The translations under genes were made by a program, and so were the position numbers. A stretch of 64,000 nt of DNA from Neobacillus niacini (GTDB lineage: Bacteria; Bacillota; Bacilli; Bacillales; Cytobacillaceae): positions 124,001 to 188,000 of the forward strand of contig NZ_JAMBOB010000007.1 in NCBI RefSeq assembly GCF_023715415.1. Reading direction: 5' to 3'. Below the pieces are notes generated by a model. It saw only the letters and a list, made by a program, of their open reading frames with translations. It was not told the DNA's origin and made no database searches. Below are positions 47,347 to 57,651 of the stretch, one piece after another (position 1 is the stretch's first letter; every line of letters starts with the position of its first letter).

Positions 47347-48570
47347 TTAATAGAATCGTTTAAACCCATCAAAGTGAGCGGTGTAGTAAGGGTTGCTTAG
47401 GTTAGCGATTGAGACTCCCCTTTTCTCATCGGCATGGAGAAATTCGTTATTGCCAAGATAGATGCCGAGGTGAGAGATTCCTTTTTTATATGTATTTTCG
47501 AAAAAGACCAAGTCGCCTGGTTTTGGCTGGTCGACATAGTAGGTACGGCTATAGTAACCCTCAGCGGAATAGCGGCCGATTTTGTAGCCAGCCTTATTTG
47601 CAACATAATAGATAAAGCCGCTGCAATCAAAGCCATTTAACGTAGATCCACCCCAAACATATGGTGTACCCATAACGCTTTTGGCTACATTAATAAAGTC
47701 AGTTGCGAATTCTCCAACTGTAACTGGTTCAACAACAGGCGGAGTAACGACCGCTGCCTCACCAGAAACCTTCAGCTTTTGGCCTACAAAAATCTTGTCC
47801 GAATTCAAACCGTTGATTTCCTTTAATTTCTGAACCGTCATATTAAACTTCAGAGAAATTCCACCTAAAGTATCCCCGCTTTTGATTGTATACTCAGACG
47901 TTTTCTCAGATTGGACAGGTGGTGCTACGGGAGGTGCTGGAGTAGGAGTTACCTCTACTGCCTTCCCAGTAACCTTCAATTTTTGTCCCACATAGATTCG
48001 ATCCGAGTTTAAACCGTTAAGCTGCTTTAATTCTGCCACACTCATTTTAAACTGCAAACCAATTTTTCCTAATGTATCACCATTTACAATGGTATAGACA
48101 GAAGAATCAGCAGGTGGAGTAACCGGAGTCTCTACTGGCGGCGTCGGTGGGGTTGGAGCTGCACCAACATTTCCTGAAACTTTAAGTGTTTGTCCAACAT
48201 AAATCATGTCGGAATTCAAACCATTGAGTGATTTCAGTTCGGCAACACTTGTGCTAAATTGCTTGGCGATTTTGCCAAGGTAGTCACCGCTTTTGACTAC
48301 ATACGTAGTAGTAGAAGGAGCAGTTGTGTTTGTAACTGGCTTTGCTGGTTCTGCAGCAGCCGAAACCTTCAGTTTTTGATTCACTTGAAGCAAATCAGAA
48401 TTTAAGTTATTCAAGCTCTTTAATTCTGAAACAGTCGTTTGATATTTTGATGCAATCTTCCATAGGGAATCTCCCTTTTCAACCGTATGTGTACTGGCGT
48501 ATGCGGAACCAGCATATACTGTCGAAAGAAAGGCAGCGGTCGAAACCGCTCGAACGATAGTTTTCTTCAT
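47347..48570 (-). CDS. Cell-wall hydrolase with four LysM and one NlpC/P60 domain
   Basis: 407 residues. The signal peptide (ends SAYAS) is followed by four LysM domains (each Y-T-V/I-x2-GD-x-L-x-x-I...LNGLNSD-x-I-x-VGQ-x-LKV), separated by Pro/Thr linkers. An NlpC/P60 domain follows, with the catalytic Cys in GFDCSGFIYYV and His in ISHLGIYLGNNEFLHA. This is the architecture of D,L-endopeptidases LytE/LytF/CwlS, which cut the peptide side chain at the septum or sidewall; CwlS also has four LysM. The ATG at 48570 follows AGAGGTGATC; the longer frame upstream is rejected. Confidence 0.95.
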   Translation of the reverse strand: MKKTIVRAVSTAAFLSTVYAGSAYASTHTVEKGDSLWKIASKYQTTVSELKSLNNLNSDLLQVNQKLKVSAAAEPAKPVTNTTAPSTTTYVVKSGDYLGKIAKQFSTSVAELKSLNGLNSDMIYVGQTLKVSGNVGAAPTPPTPPVETPVTPPADSSVYTIVNGDTLGKIGLQFKMSVAELKQLNGLNSDRIYVGQKLKVTGKAVEVTPTPAPPVAPPVQSEKTSEYTIKSGDTLGGISLKFNMTVQKLKEINGLNSDKIFVGQKLKVSGEAAVVTPPVVEPVTVGEFATDFINVAKSVMGTPYVWGGSTLNGFDCSGFIYYVANKAGYKIGRYSAEGYYSRTYYVDQPKPGDLVFFENTYKKGISHLGIYLGNNEFLHADEKRGVSIANLSNPYYTAHFDGFKRFY

Positions 48571-48811
48571 TGACAGATCACCTCTATTATTCTGGTATAT
48601 TACACATATTCTACCATGAATTTCCTCTAAAACGGTATACAAAGTTACAAACTAACCCTAAGTAAGGCGAAAAAAGTAATATCCTCAAAGTTTAATAGAA
48701 AAAAACTCACTTTTTGAAAGATGAAATTGTTAGTCTGATAGCAAAAAAGTAGTTCTTTTTTAAGACAAGAACACAATATATTAAGTGTACTATTTTCCTA
48801 GGAGGTTCATT

Positions 48812-49417
48812 TTGAAACATTACAAAAGGTATATGAAAAAGTATGGAATGATATCTGCCGTTGTCGTCGTCGTAGTCGTTGGAACAACTCTTTTCCTCGT
48901 TTTTAATAAGGATAATAAGGACAAAGTCGATGGAAATTCGCAACTGAGTGCAAGCCGTGGTGAGATTCAAGTAGACCCAATCGCGAATAAGGCAAATCCT
49001 AAGGTCGGAGAGAATGGAACTCCTACTAGCAAAAGAGCTGCAGAAAACCAACAAGCTAAAAAACAAGAAGAACTAGTAGAGGAAATTAAGAAAATGGTTA
49101 AACCGGAATGGGAAAAGATGAATCAAGTTGCGGATAAAAGGCTCACTGAACTAATGAACGAGGCGCAGGAAGAGTATAAGGCTAAGAAGGAAAGAAATCT
49201 GGATTTTTCTAGAATGGAAGGGAAGTATCGGGCCATTTATAACGACTATGAGGAAGATACGAAGACCATGGTTGATAAAATCATTTCCACGATCCAAAAA
49301 GAAGTGATAGAGAACAATCTGAATAGTAATATTGGCAACGAATACTTGCAACTGTATAAAGTTGAAAAAGAAAAACGAATAGAAAAAGTAAGTAATGAAT
49401 TAAAGAAACTTTCCTAA
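48812..49417 (+). CDS. Membrane-anchored coiled-coil protein next to the giant surface protein
   Basis: 201 residues. TTG start after AGGAGG. A basic KHYKRYMKKYG precedes one membrane helix with eight valines (residues about 13-33, ISAVVVVVVVGTTLFLVF). The outer part is charged and helical (EELVEEIKKMVKPEWEKMNQVADKRLTELMNEAQEEYKAKKE in blocks), a probable coiled coil. No family recognised. It lies 230 bases before the 2500-residue surface protein and points the same way, so a role in its display is possible. Confidence 0.65.
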   Translation: MKHYKRYMKKYGMISAVVVVVVVGTTLFLVFNKDNKDKVDGNSQLSASRGEIQVDPIANKANPKVGENGTPTSKRAAENQQAKKQEELVEEIKKMVKPEWEKMNQVADKRLTELMNEAQEEYKAKKERNLDFSRMEGKYRAIYNDYEEDTKTMVDKIISTIQKEVIENNLNSNIGNEYLQLYKVEKEKRIEKVSNELKKLS

Positions 49418-49650
49418 AACGTTGTAGGTTTGCACTCTCAGCACCTTTGAGAGGCAATCCTTTTTTATTTTCTTTGAATTTGCCGTAGATAAATACCATG
49501 TGATGTCATAGTATTCAATACTATTATAAGAAAAATAATATTCTGTTAATTTTTTTAGTACGAGGTTCTAAAGTGGGAGATTATTCCTATACATAGTAAC
49601 AAAGGAGGGGATCAATTGAGTAAAGGAAAAAAGAATAAGGAGGGCTATGA

Positions 49651-52600
49651 TTGAGAAAAAGACCAATTATTCTTAGTGCTTTGTGCCTGTTATTAGCCCT
49701 TCCAAACGCTGCGTTGGCAAATAGTAATCAGGCACAAACTCCACAATCCGTAAACGTGGAGGCAGGTGAGCAAGTAAACGCAGAAGTAAAATCTACCGCT
49801 ATTACCGCGTTAGCAGAGGATTACACTGCACCTGTTCTAGTAAATGCAACCGTTGATAAGACGTCAGTGGGAGTAGGGGAAAGTATTTCGATAACAGCAG
49901 AAGTAACCGATGATTTAAGTGAAGTGGCACGGGTAGAAGCCGTCCTAGTTCATGATGGAGGCTGGAAGTTTCTCCCGTTAACACTTGATACTGAGACAAA
50001 TGAATGGAAAGGTACATATACTATCGAAGAATATGATCGCAGTGGTACCTGGACGATAGAGTTTGATATGTACGACGCTTTAGGGAATTATGATTATAGT
50101 GTGGGACCTGATGTGGAAGTGGTGAATCCGACTGGCGGTGACACGGAAAGTCCAACAGTAGGACCGGCATCTGTCTCTCCCTTAAATGTAGTTGCAAATC
50201 AAGAGTTCACAATCAAGGCAGAAGTAAGTGACAATGTTCAAGTGGGCAATGTAAGAGCGGAGATAACCAATTTTTCTTCTTCTTATTATGTGCCGTTAAC
50301 CTTAAATACCGAAACAAATCAGTGGGAAGGCAGCTATTCTCTTAGCGAAGATGATCTTTCGGGTTCTTGGTATGTGTATATTGATACGTTTGATACCGCG
50401 GGGAACTTTAGTTTTAGTGAAAACCCTTTAGAATTTGTATTATCCAATCCTTTAAGTGATGGTAATGCTCCAAGTATTGGGGAACCAGTCTTTTCTCAAA
50501 CTTCTGCCTATGTGAATGATACGATTCAAATAAAGGTTCCGGTAAGTGATGACAAAACAGGGGTAAGTTCTGTTTTTGCTAGTTTCTCCCATGCAGACAC
50601 TCCTAATGAGGTACACACTACTGCTTTTGGTTTCCCTAGTGCAACGGAAGGAGAATGGGTCATTGATCTCTACATTGACTCCAGTTTCCAATCTGGTGCA
50701 TGGAATGTAGTGATTTATGCTTCAGATAAAGCTGGAAACAGTGTATTCAAAGAACAGATAGGTGCCTTTGATGTTATGAATGATGAGGTCGACATAATAC
50801 CTCCTGATATTTCAAATGTAGTAGTGACACCTCAAGGAGAGGTCCAGGTGGGTGACACTGTTACCGTGACAGCCAAGGTAACCGACAATGTAGGAGTAGA
50901 TTCCGTAAATGCTATTTTTGATAGTCAATTAGCTTACGAATTTATACCAATGAGTTACGATCAAGCAAATGACCAGTGGGTTGGAACCTTCCCAATCCAA
51001 GAAACAACACCACCAGGTTTCTACCGGGTTTCTGTTAATGCTCTTGATAAAGGATGGCTTCCTAATTGGGCAGATGCAGAAGGCAGCTTTACGGTAGTCA
51101 ACCCTGAAGGTGACTATACGGGCCCTGTTATTTCTGATGTCCTGCTCGATAAAACGGAGGTGGATGCCGGTGCCAGTGTCACGATATCGGCAACTGTGGA
51201 AGATGCAGAATCAGGCGTAGCGTTCGTAACCGTAAATTATGGCAATAACTTTGATACCATCGATTTGACTTACGACAGTACCCTCCAGAAATGGATTGGA
51301 ACCATCCCTGTTCCAACGAATATTCCTGATGGGGAAGTCGTTACGATCAATTCGGTTACTGCAGTAGACATGGCAGGAAATCCTACTCCATACTTTGGCG
51401 CAGGTTCATTCCTCGTTCATAATCCTGATGGAGACTTTACGGCACCGGTTCTGGCAGGCTTGGAGATTACACCTGCTGTTGCTCGGGTAGGTGACGTAAT
51501 TCAATTTAAAGCGAAGGTTACCGATAACAAAACAGGTGTGAAGGAAGTCTATTTATGGATGGGCGACCAGCCAGAAATACCGTTAACCTATGATGAACCT
51601 TCTGATTCATGGATAGGAAGTTATACGGTAAAAGAAAATGATCCGTCGGGTGAATATCCTGTTTGGTTTGGAGCAGGAGACAATAATGGTAACTACAACG
51701 AGTATGATTCACAACAAAGTGTAACGATAGATAATTCGGAAGCAGATGTAACGGCGCCTGTTGTGGAAGCAGTAGAAATTACACCAGCAGAAGCGAATGT
51801 TGGCGACACTGTGATCATTTCAGCAACACTCTCAGATGCAGATTCTGGAGTTTTTAGTGCATTTGCTAGAGTAACTTCTCCAGACGGCGGAAAATCTGAA
51901 TCTATCACACTAGCTTTGAATACAGCTACTAACAAGTGGGAAGGAACCTATGAAATTACTGAATTTGATGTTCCAGGCACTTGGCAGGTAGATGTAACCG
52001 CATATGACGTTGCGGGTAACGATGGAAGCAATGCAGAAGCCTATCCATTCGTGATCAATAATCCTGATAACGGTGATGAAACGGCACCTTCTGTTGTATC
52101 TTTTGCGATGACGCCAACAACGGTGTGGCCAGGAGAAACACTTCATTTTGAAGCAGAGATTGCGGATGAAGACTCTGGGGTTAAAGCAGCAGTTGTCACT
52201 TTGTTTAATAGCGAAAATCTGACTACAACAAGGATTGACTTAACAGAAGCAAACGGAGTTTGGAGTGCTGACTATATCATTCCTGAATTCACTGGAGCAG
52301 GTTTCTATTCAGTAAAAGTAGAGGTTGAGGACAATGCAGGAAATGTGGCGAACTATTTGCCATCCGAAAGTCTGCTTATTCTGAATGAAGCACCTGATGA
52401 AACCGCACCAAGCTTTGAGGGAATCAGCATTTCACCTGAAACAGCAGCAGCGGGTGATGAGGTAACCTTTAAGCTGACCTTTAGTGATAGTCAATCAGGC
52501 GTGAAGAATGCTAGATTAATCTTGTTTAATCCAGATGGTCCAGATTCCTATAACGCAGATGATACAAGAGGGTATAGATATATTGAGTTAACACAGCAAG

Positions 52601-55600
52601 ACAATCAGTGGGTGGGAACGTACACAGTGGCAGAAAGTGATCCTGCTGGAGCCTGGACTCTTTCTTATGAGGTAGAGGACAATATAGGAAATGCGAATTC
52701 AGCAGCCATTGGCCAAGTGCTTGAAGTTGTAAAAGCACCGGTGGAATTACCTGTGTCGGTGAATGAGGTAAGTGATAAGGATTCATCCGTAACAGGTCAA
52801 ACCCAAGCGGGTGCTAAAGTGGAAGTAAAAGCAAATGGAACCATCATTGGCAGTACTACAGCTGGAGCGGATGGGAAGTTTACAGTTACCATCCCTGTTC
52901 AAAAAGCGGGAACGGAATTAGTGGTTACGGCTGCAGACGATGCTGGGAATACAAGTGCCGCAGCGAAAGTGGTGGTAAAAGACGTAACAGCTCCTGAACA
53001 GCCAACTGTCAATCAGGTAACTGAGAGTGATACTTCTGTAACAGGAAAAGCAGAAGCCGGTTCTAAGGTTGAAGTGAAAGCAAATGGAGCGGTGATCGGA
53101 AGCGGTACAACAGGTGAAGATGAGACGTTTAGCGTCACAATCCCAGCTCAAAAAGCGGGAACGGAATTAGATGTCACCGCGGCAGACAATGCAGGGAATG
53201 TAAGTGCCGCAGCGAAAGCAGTTGTAAAAGACGTAACCACACCTGACCAGCCAACGGTTAATGAAGTAACGGAAAAGGATACTTCCATAACTGGAAAAGC
53301 AGAAGCAGGATCTAAAGTAGAGGTAAAAGCAAATGAAACCGTCATTGGCAGTGCAACGGTTGGTAATGATGGCGCGTTTACCGTCACGATCCCACTTCAA
53401 AAAGCAGGAACGGAATTAGAAGTGACTGCTATAGACGGAGCTGGAAATGCAAGTACGCCGGTGAAAGTGGTAGTAAAGGACGTAACAGCCCCTGATCTGC
53501 CATCTGTAAATGAAGTAACAGACAAGGCTACTTCTGTTACAGGAAAAGCAGAAGCAGGTTCTAACGTAGAGGTAAAAGTAAATGGAACCATTGTTGGCAG
53601 CACTACAGCTGGAGCAGATGGAACGTTTACTGTCACAATTCCAGTTCAAAAGGCAGGAACTGAATTAGAGGTTACCGCTACAGACAAAGCTGGCAATATA
53701 AGTGCAGCAGCGAAAGTGGTTGTGAAAGACGTAACCCCACCTAACCAACCAACTGTAAGTGACGTAACCGACAAAGCTACTTCTGTAACAGGAACAACAG
53801 AAGCTGGATCTATTGTAGAAGTAAAAGCAAATGGTTCTAGCATTGGCAGTGGAACAGCTGGAGCCGACGGAAAGTTTACCGTCACAATTCTAGTTCAAAA
53901 AGCAGGAACAGAATTAACAGTTACAGCTACAGACAAAGCTGGCAATCTAAGTGCAGCAGCAAAAGTGGTTGTGAAAGACGTAACCGCCCCTAACCAACCA
54001 ACTGTAAGTGACGTAACCGACAAGGCTACTTCCGTAACAGGAACAGCAGAAGCTGGTTCGAGTATAGAAGTAAAAGCAAATGGTTCTGCCATTGGCAGTG
54101 GAACGGCTGGAGCCGATGGGAAGTTTACCGTCACAATCCCTGTTCAAAAAGCAGGAACAGAGTTAACTGTCACGGCTACAGACAAAGCTGGCAATCTAAG
54201 TGCAGCAGCAAAAGTGGTTGTGAAAGATGTAACCGCACCTAACCAACCAACTGTAAGTGATGTAACTGACAAGGCTACTTCCGTAACTGGAACAGCAGAA
54301 GCGGGAACTATAGTAGAAGTAAAAGCAAATGGTTCTGCCATTGGCAGTGGAACAGCTGGAACCGACGGGAAGTTTACCGTCACAATCCCTGTTCAAAAAG
54401 CAGGAACGGAATTAGTCGTTACGGCTACAGACAAAGCTGGAAATGTAAGTACAGCGGCGAAAGTAGTGGTAAAAGACGTAACTGCGCCTGCACAGCCAGC
54501 TGTAAATCAAGTTACTGACACTGATACTTCTGTAACAGGAAAAGCAGAAGCCGGTTCTAAGGTAGAAGTGAAAGCAACTGGAAAACTCATTGGCAGTACG
54601 ACAGCTGGAACGGAGGGCACGTTCACCGTCACCATTCCTGTTCAAAAGGAAGGAACGGAACTAGAGGTAACGGCTACAGACAAAGCTGGCAATGTGAGCA
54701 CAATAGCGAAAATAGTAGTAAAAGACACAACGGCATCCGAAAAACCATCTGTGAATGAAGTAACTGACAAAGATGCTTCTGTAACAGGAATAGCGGAAGC
54801 AGGATCTAAAGTAGATGTAAAAGTAAATGGTTCTGCCATTGGCAGTGCAATTGCTGCAACAGATGGAAAGTTCACCGTGGCAATCCCTGTTCAAAAGGCA
54901 GGAACAGAATTAGTCGTTACAGCTACAGACAAAGCTGGCAATATAAGTGCAGTAGTGATTGTCGTGGTAAAGGACATAACGGCACCTAACCAACCATCAA
55001 TAAGTGAAGTAACTGACAAGAGTACCTCCGTAACAGGAACAGCAGAAGCAGGTTCAAAAATAGAGGTAAAAGCAAATGGTGCTGCCATTGGCAGTGGAAC
55101 AGCTGGAGCCGATGGGAAGTTCACGGTCACAATCCCTGTTCAAAAGGCAGGAACAGAATTAACCGTTACAGCTATAGACAAAGCTGGCAATGTAAGTGGA
55201 GCAGCAAAAGTCGTGGTAAAAGACGTAACGGCCCCTAACCAGCCATCTGTAAGTGATGTAACTGACAAGGATACTTCGGTAACAGGAACAACAGAAGCCG
55301 GTGCTAAAGTAGAAGTAAAAGCAAATGGAACAGTCATTGGCAGTGCTGCTGCGGGAGCAGATGGGAAGTTTACGGTCAACATCCCTGTTCAAAAGGCAGG
55401 AACAGAATTAGCTGTAACAGCTACAGATAAAGCTGGCAATGTAAGTGCAGCAGCGAAAGTAGTAGTTAAAGACCAAACTCCATCTGAAAAACCAACTGTA
55501 AATGAAGTAACAGACAAAGCTACTTCAGTAACTGGAAAAGCAGAAGCAGGCTCTAAAGTAGAAGTAAGAGCAAATGGAACTATCATTGGCAGTGCTACAG

Positions 55601-57153
55601 CTGGGGCAGATGGAACGTTTACCGTCACAATCCCTGTTCAGAAAGCAGGTACGGAATTAGCGATTACAGCTACAGACAAAGCCGGTAATGTAAGTGCGGC
55701 AGTGAAAGTCATCGTTAAGGACGTAACAGGACCAGGCCAACCGTCTGTAAATCAGGTAACTGATAAGGATCCTTCTGTATCAGGAAGTGCAGAAGCTGGT
55801 TCTAAAGTAGAAGTAAAAGCAAATGGTTCAACCATTGGCAGTGCAACCGCTGGAGCGGATGGGAAGTTTACTGTCACCATCCCTGTCCAAAAAGCAGGAA
55901 CAGAACTAGTCGTAACAGCTACAGACAAAGCTGGGAATGTAAGTGCCGGAGTGAAAGTGGTGGTTAAAGATGTCACACCGCCAGCCAAGCCGACAGTAAA
56001 TGAAGTAACTGACAAAGATACTTCTGTAACAGGAAAGGCAGAAGCTGGTTCCAAAATTGAAGTGAAGGCAAATGGAACAGTCATTGGCAGCAGTACAACA
56101 GCTACCAATGGGGAATTTGCAGTTAAAATCCCAGCACAAAAAGGCGGTACGAACTTAGTGATTACTGCATCAGATGCAGCGGGTAATGTGAGTCAAGGTA
56201 CCACGATAACAGTAAAAGGCACTACAACGGCTCCAGGAACCTCTACACTGGTAACATTAGCTGGTGATACGAGATATGATACAGCCATTAAGGTTTCGCA
56301 AACAGGCTGGAAAACAGCGAACAGCGTGCTGTTAGTAAACGCGTTTGCGATTGTCGATGGGTTAACAGCCACTCCATTAGCGTCAGCGAAGGATGCACCA
56401 ATTCTCTTAACAGCAGCCGATTCCATTCCGCAATCTACACTGGACGAACTCGCACGCTTAAAGACAAAAGAGATCATCCTCATTGGAGGAGAGCTTGTTA
56501 TTTCTCCTAAGGTTGAAAGTCTGCTTAAGCAAAAGGGGTATAAAGTTATTCGAATTGGCGGCATAACTCGATATGCTACCTCCCTGTTAATTGCGAAGGA
56601 ACTTGATAAGCTAATGGATGTGAGCACGATTTATGTGGCCTATGGTTTTGGTGAACCTGATGCGCTATCAATTTCTGCTCAGGCAGGTTTGAAAAAGCAG
56701 CCAATCATTCTAGCTGACTTAGCAGCTGTGCCAGCTGAGACGTTAGCATGGTTAAAGAATGAACAGCTAACAGATGCTTATTTTATCGGTGGTGAAGATG
56801 TCGTTGCACCTTCTATCCTTACCCAAATCGATAAGATCACGTCTGCAAATGTTCTGAAGAACCGTATAGCTGGCTCAAATCGTCATGAAACGAATGCAAA
56901 GGTCTTTAGCAAGTTCTATTCGAATGTAGAATTATCTTCGATACTGGTAACGAAATCAGAAACCTTGAACTTAGTTGACGCTCTAACAGCAGGTCCATTA
57001 GCAGCTAAGCTAGGCTCACCGGTACTTTTGGTTTCAACTCCGTGGGGAATTTTACAGTCACAAAGACAAGTATTGGCTGGTAAGCATTTCAAACATGTTT
57101 ATCAAGTTGGCGGCGGAGTTAACCCGACAGCCCTGGATGAAGTTTTAAAGTAA
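49651..57153 (+). CDS. Giant cell-surface protein with 9 + 14 Ig-like repeats and CWB2 wall anchor
   Basis: 2500 residues. Signal peptide: residues 1-23. About residues 50-1030 hold nine domains of about 107 residues, each starting D-x-T-A-P and containing G-D-x-V-x-I-x-A-x-V-x-D and W-x-G-T/S-Y. Then come 14 tandem repeats of 83 residues (nucleotides about 52741-56226, 249-bp period), each with VTDKxTSVTGxAEAGSKVEV, KFTVTIPVQKAGTEL and TDKAGN; repeats 5-7 are nearly identical. The last 300 residues are three CWB2 repeats (AGDTRYDTAIKVS, IGGITRYATSLLIA, IAGSNRHETNAKVF), which bind secondary wall polymer. The start is TTG 49651 after AAGGAGGG. Probably an adhesin or S-layer-type protein. Frames on the other strand are shadows of the repeats. 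Confidence 0.95.
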   Translation: MRKRPIILSALCLLLALPNAALANSNQAQTPQSVNVEAGEQVNAEVKSTAITALAEDYTAPVLVNATVDKTSVGVGESISITAEVTDDLSEVARVEAVLVHDGGWKFLPLTLDTETNEWKGTYTIEEYDRSGTWTIEFDMYDALGNYDYSVGPDVEVVNPTGGDTESPTVGPASVSPLNVVANQEFTIKAEVSDNVQVGNVRAEITNFSSSYYVPLTLNTETNQWEGSYSLSEDDLSGSWYVYIDTFDTAGNFSFSENPLEFVLSNPLSDGNAPSIGEPVFSQTSAYVNDTIQIKVPVSDDKTGVSSVFASFSHADTPNEVHTTAFGFPSATEGEWVIDLYIDSSFQSGAWNVVIYASDKAGNSVFKEQIGAFDVMNDEVDIIPPDISNVVVTPQGEVQVGDTVTVTAKVTDNVGVDSVNAIFDSQLAYEFIPMSYDQANDQWVGTFPIQETTPPGFYRVSVNALDKGWLPNWADAEGSFTVVNPEGDYTGPVISDVLLDKTEVDAGASVTISATVEDAESGVAFVTVNYGNNFDTIDLTYDSTLQKWIGTIPVPTNIPDGEVVTINSVTAVDMAGNPTPYFGAGSFLVHNPDGDFTAPVLAGLEITPAVARVGDVIQFKAKVTDNKTGVKEVYLWMGDQPEIPLTYDEPSDSWIGSYTVKENDPSGEYPVWFGAGDNNGNYNEYDSQQSVTIDNSEADVTAPVVEAVEITPAEANVGDTVIISATLSDADSGVFSAFARVTSPDGGKSESITLALNTATNKWEGTYEITEFDVPGTWQVDVTAYDVAGNDGSNAEAYPFVINNPDNGDETAPSVVSFAMTPTTVWPGETLHFEAEIADEDSGVKAAVVTLFNSENLTTTRIDLTEANGVWSADYIIPEFTGAGFYSVKVEVEDNAGNVANYLPSESLLILNEAPDETAPSFEGISISPETAAAGDEVTFKLTFSDSQSGVKNARLILFNPDGPDSYNADDTRGYRYIELTQQDNQWVGTYTVAESDPAGAWTLSYEVEDNIGNANSAAIGQVLEVVKAPVELPVSVNEVSDKDSSVTGQTQAGAKVEVKANGTIIGSTTAGADGKFTVTIPVQKAGTELVVTAADDAGNTSAAAKVVVKDVTAPEQPTVNQVTESDTSVTGKAEAGSKVEVKANGAVIGSGTTGEDETFSVTIPAQKAGTELDVTAADNAGNVSAAAKAVVKDVTTPDQPTVNEVTEKDTSITGKAEAGSKVEVKANETVIGSATVGNDGAFTVTIPLQKAGTELEVTAIDGAGNASTPVKVVVKDVTAPDLPSVNEVTDKATSVTGKAEAGSNVEVKVNGTIVGSTTAGADGTFTVTIPVQKAGTELEVTATDKAGNISAAAKVVVKDVTPPNQPTVSDVTDKATSVTGTTEAGSIVEVKANGSSIGSGTAGADGKFTVTILVQKAGTELTVTATDKAGNLSAAAKVVVKDVTAPNQPTVSDVTDKATSVTGTAEAGSSIEVKANGSAIGSGTAGADGKFTVTIPVQKAGTELTVTATDKAGNLSAAAKVVVKDVTAPNQPTVSDVTDKATSVTGTAEAGTIVEVKANGSAIGSGTAGTDGKFTVTIPVQKAGTELVVTATDKAGNVSTAAKVVVKDVTAPAQPAVNQVTDTDTSVTGKAEAGSKVEVKATGKLIGSTTAGTEGTFTVTIPVQKEGTELEVTATDKAGNVSTIAKIVVKDTTASEKPSVNEVTDKDASVTGIAEAGSKVDVKVNGSAIGSAIAATDGKFTVAIPVQKAGTELVVTATDKAGNISAVVIVVVKDITAPNQPSISEVTDKSTSVTGTAEAGSKIEVKANGAAIGSGTAGADGKFTVTIPVQKAGTELTVTAIDKAGNVSGAAKVVVKDVTAPNQPSVSDVTDKDTSVTGTTEAGAKVEVKANGTVIGSAAAGADGKFTVNIPVQKAGTELAVTATDKAGNVSAAAKVVVKDQTPSEKPTVNEVTDKATSVTGKAEAGSKVEVRANGTIIGSATAGADGTFTVTIPVQKAGTELAITATDKAGNVSAAVKVIVKDVTGPGQPSVNQVTDKDPSVSGSAEAGSKVEVKANGSTIGSATAGADGKFTVTIPVQKAGTELVVTATDKAGNVSAGVKVVVKDVTPPAKPTVNEVTDKDTSVTGKAEAGSKIEVKANGTVIGSSTTATNGEFAVKIPAQKGGTNLVITASDAAGNVSQGTTITVKGTTTAPGTSTLVTLAGDTRYDTAIKVSQTGWKTANSVLLVNAFAIVDGLTATPLASAKDAPILLTAADSIPQSTLDELARLKTKEIILIGGELVISPKVESLLKQKGYKVIRIGGITRYATSLLIAKELDKLMDVSTIYVAYGFGEPDALSISAQAGLKKQPIILADLAAVPAETLAWLKNEQLTDAYFIGGEDVVAPSILTQIDKITSANVLKNRIAGSNRHETNAKVFSKFYSNVELSSILVTKSETLNLVDALTAGPLAAKLGSPVLLVSTPWGILQSQRQVLAGKHFKHVYQVGGGVNPTALDEVLK

Positions 57154-57165
57154 ATAGTTAAGGAA

Positions 57166-57200
57166 GGAGCCCCGCTTTTTATAAAGCGGGGCTCTCTTTT
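57166..57200 (+). terminator. Terminator after the surface protein
   Basis: AGCCCCGCTTT / AAAGCGGGGCT around TTATA, followed by CTCTTTT. The next 260 bases (57201-57459) hold no recognisable feature except a GCCGGCTCCATTAGTCTGGC hairpin at 57215. Confidence 0.85.
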
Positions 57201-57459
57201 AATATTTCTTATAAAGCCGGCTCCATTAGTCTGGCTTTTTTGTATACAGGGCTATAAAAGTGCACTTTGTAATATTTGCTTAATCCTAAGTCTAATCGGA
57301 TAGTTTCTACCTATATAATAGAGAGAAATGTTTAAAATTGAAAAATAATTTACAAATTTCACCTATTTTCTACAATTAACTCTCCAAATAGGTTTACATA
57401 TAGAAGCTAATTTAATAGAATGATAAATTATAAGAAGAAAAAGGAGGCTAAAACAAAGA

Positions 57460-57615
57460 GTGGATAGCAATAAAAAAGACCTTACGTCAGTACCTGTCGA
57501 ATTCTCGGAGATTGTAAAAAAGGCTTATGAAAAGGGTCATAATGAAGATGGGATAACAATCACAAAATTGATTGAAGAGCTGAAATTGGATTTGAAAAAT
57601 ATGATGATTAATTAA
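57460..57615 (+). CDS. Small acidic protein of unknown function (51 aa)
   Basis: GTG at 57460, with AAGGAGG 12 bases upstream; 51 codons to TAA, then a bidirectional terminator. The product (SNKKDLTSVPVEFSEIVKKAYE and, later, DGITITKLIEELKLDLKN in blocks) looks like a small helical domain. A complete unit, but unrecognised; the site is farther from the start than usual. Confidence 0.55.
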   Translation: MDSNKKDLTSVPVEFSEIVKKAYEKGHNEDGITITKLIEELKLDLKNMMIN

Positions 57616-57621
57616 TATATA

Positions 57622-57650
57622 GAAAAGAAGACGAATCAGTTTGATTCGTC
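57622..57650. terminator. Bidirectional terminator
   Basis: AGACGAATCA / TGATTCGTCT around GTT, A-rich left, TTTATTG right, between convergent genes. Confidence 0.85.
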
Positions 57651-57651
57651 T

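Noticed and set aside
52918..56139. Many minus-strand open frames of 77-80 codons, one per repeat of the surface protein
   Set aside because: They repeat with the 249-bp period of the plus-strand gene and have no start sites; they follow from the codon pattern of the repeats.
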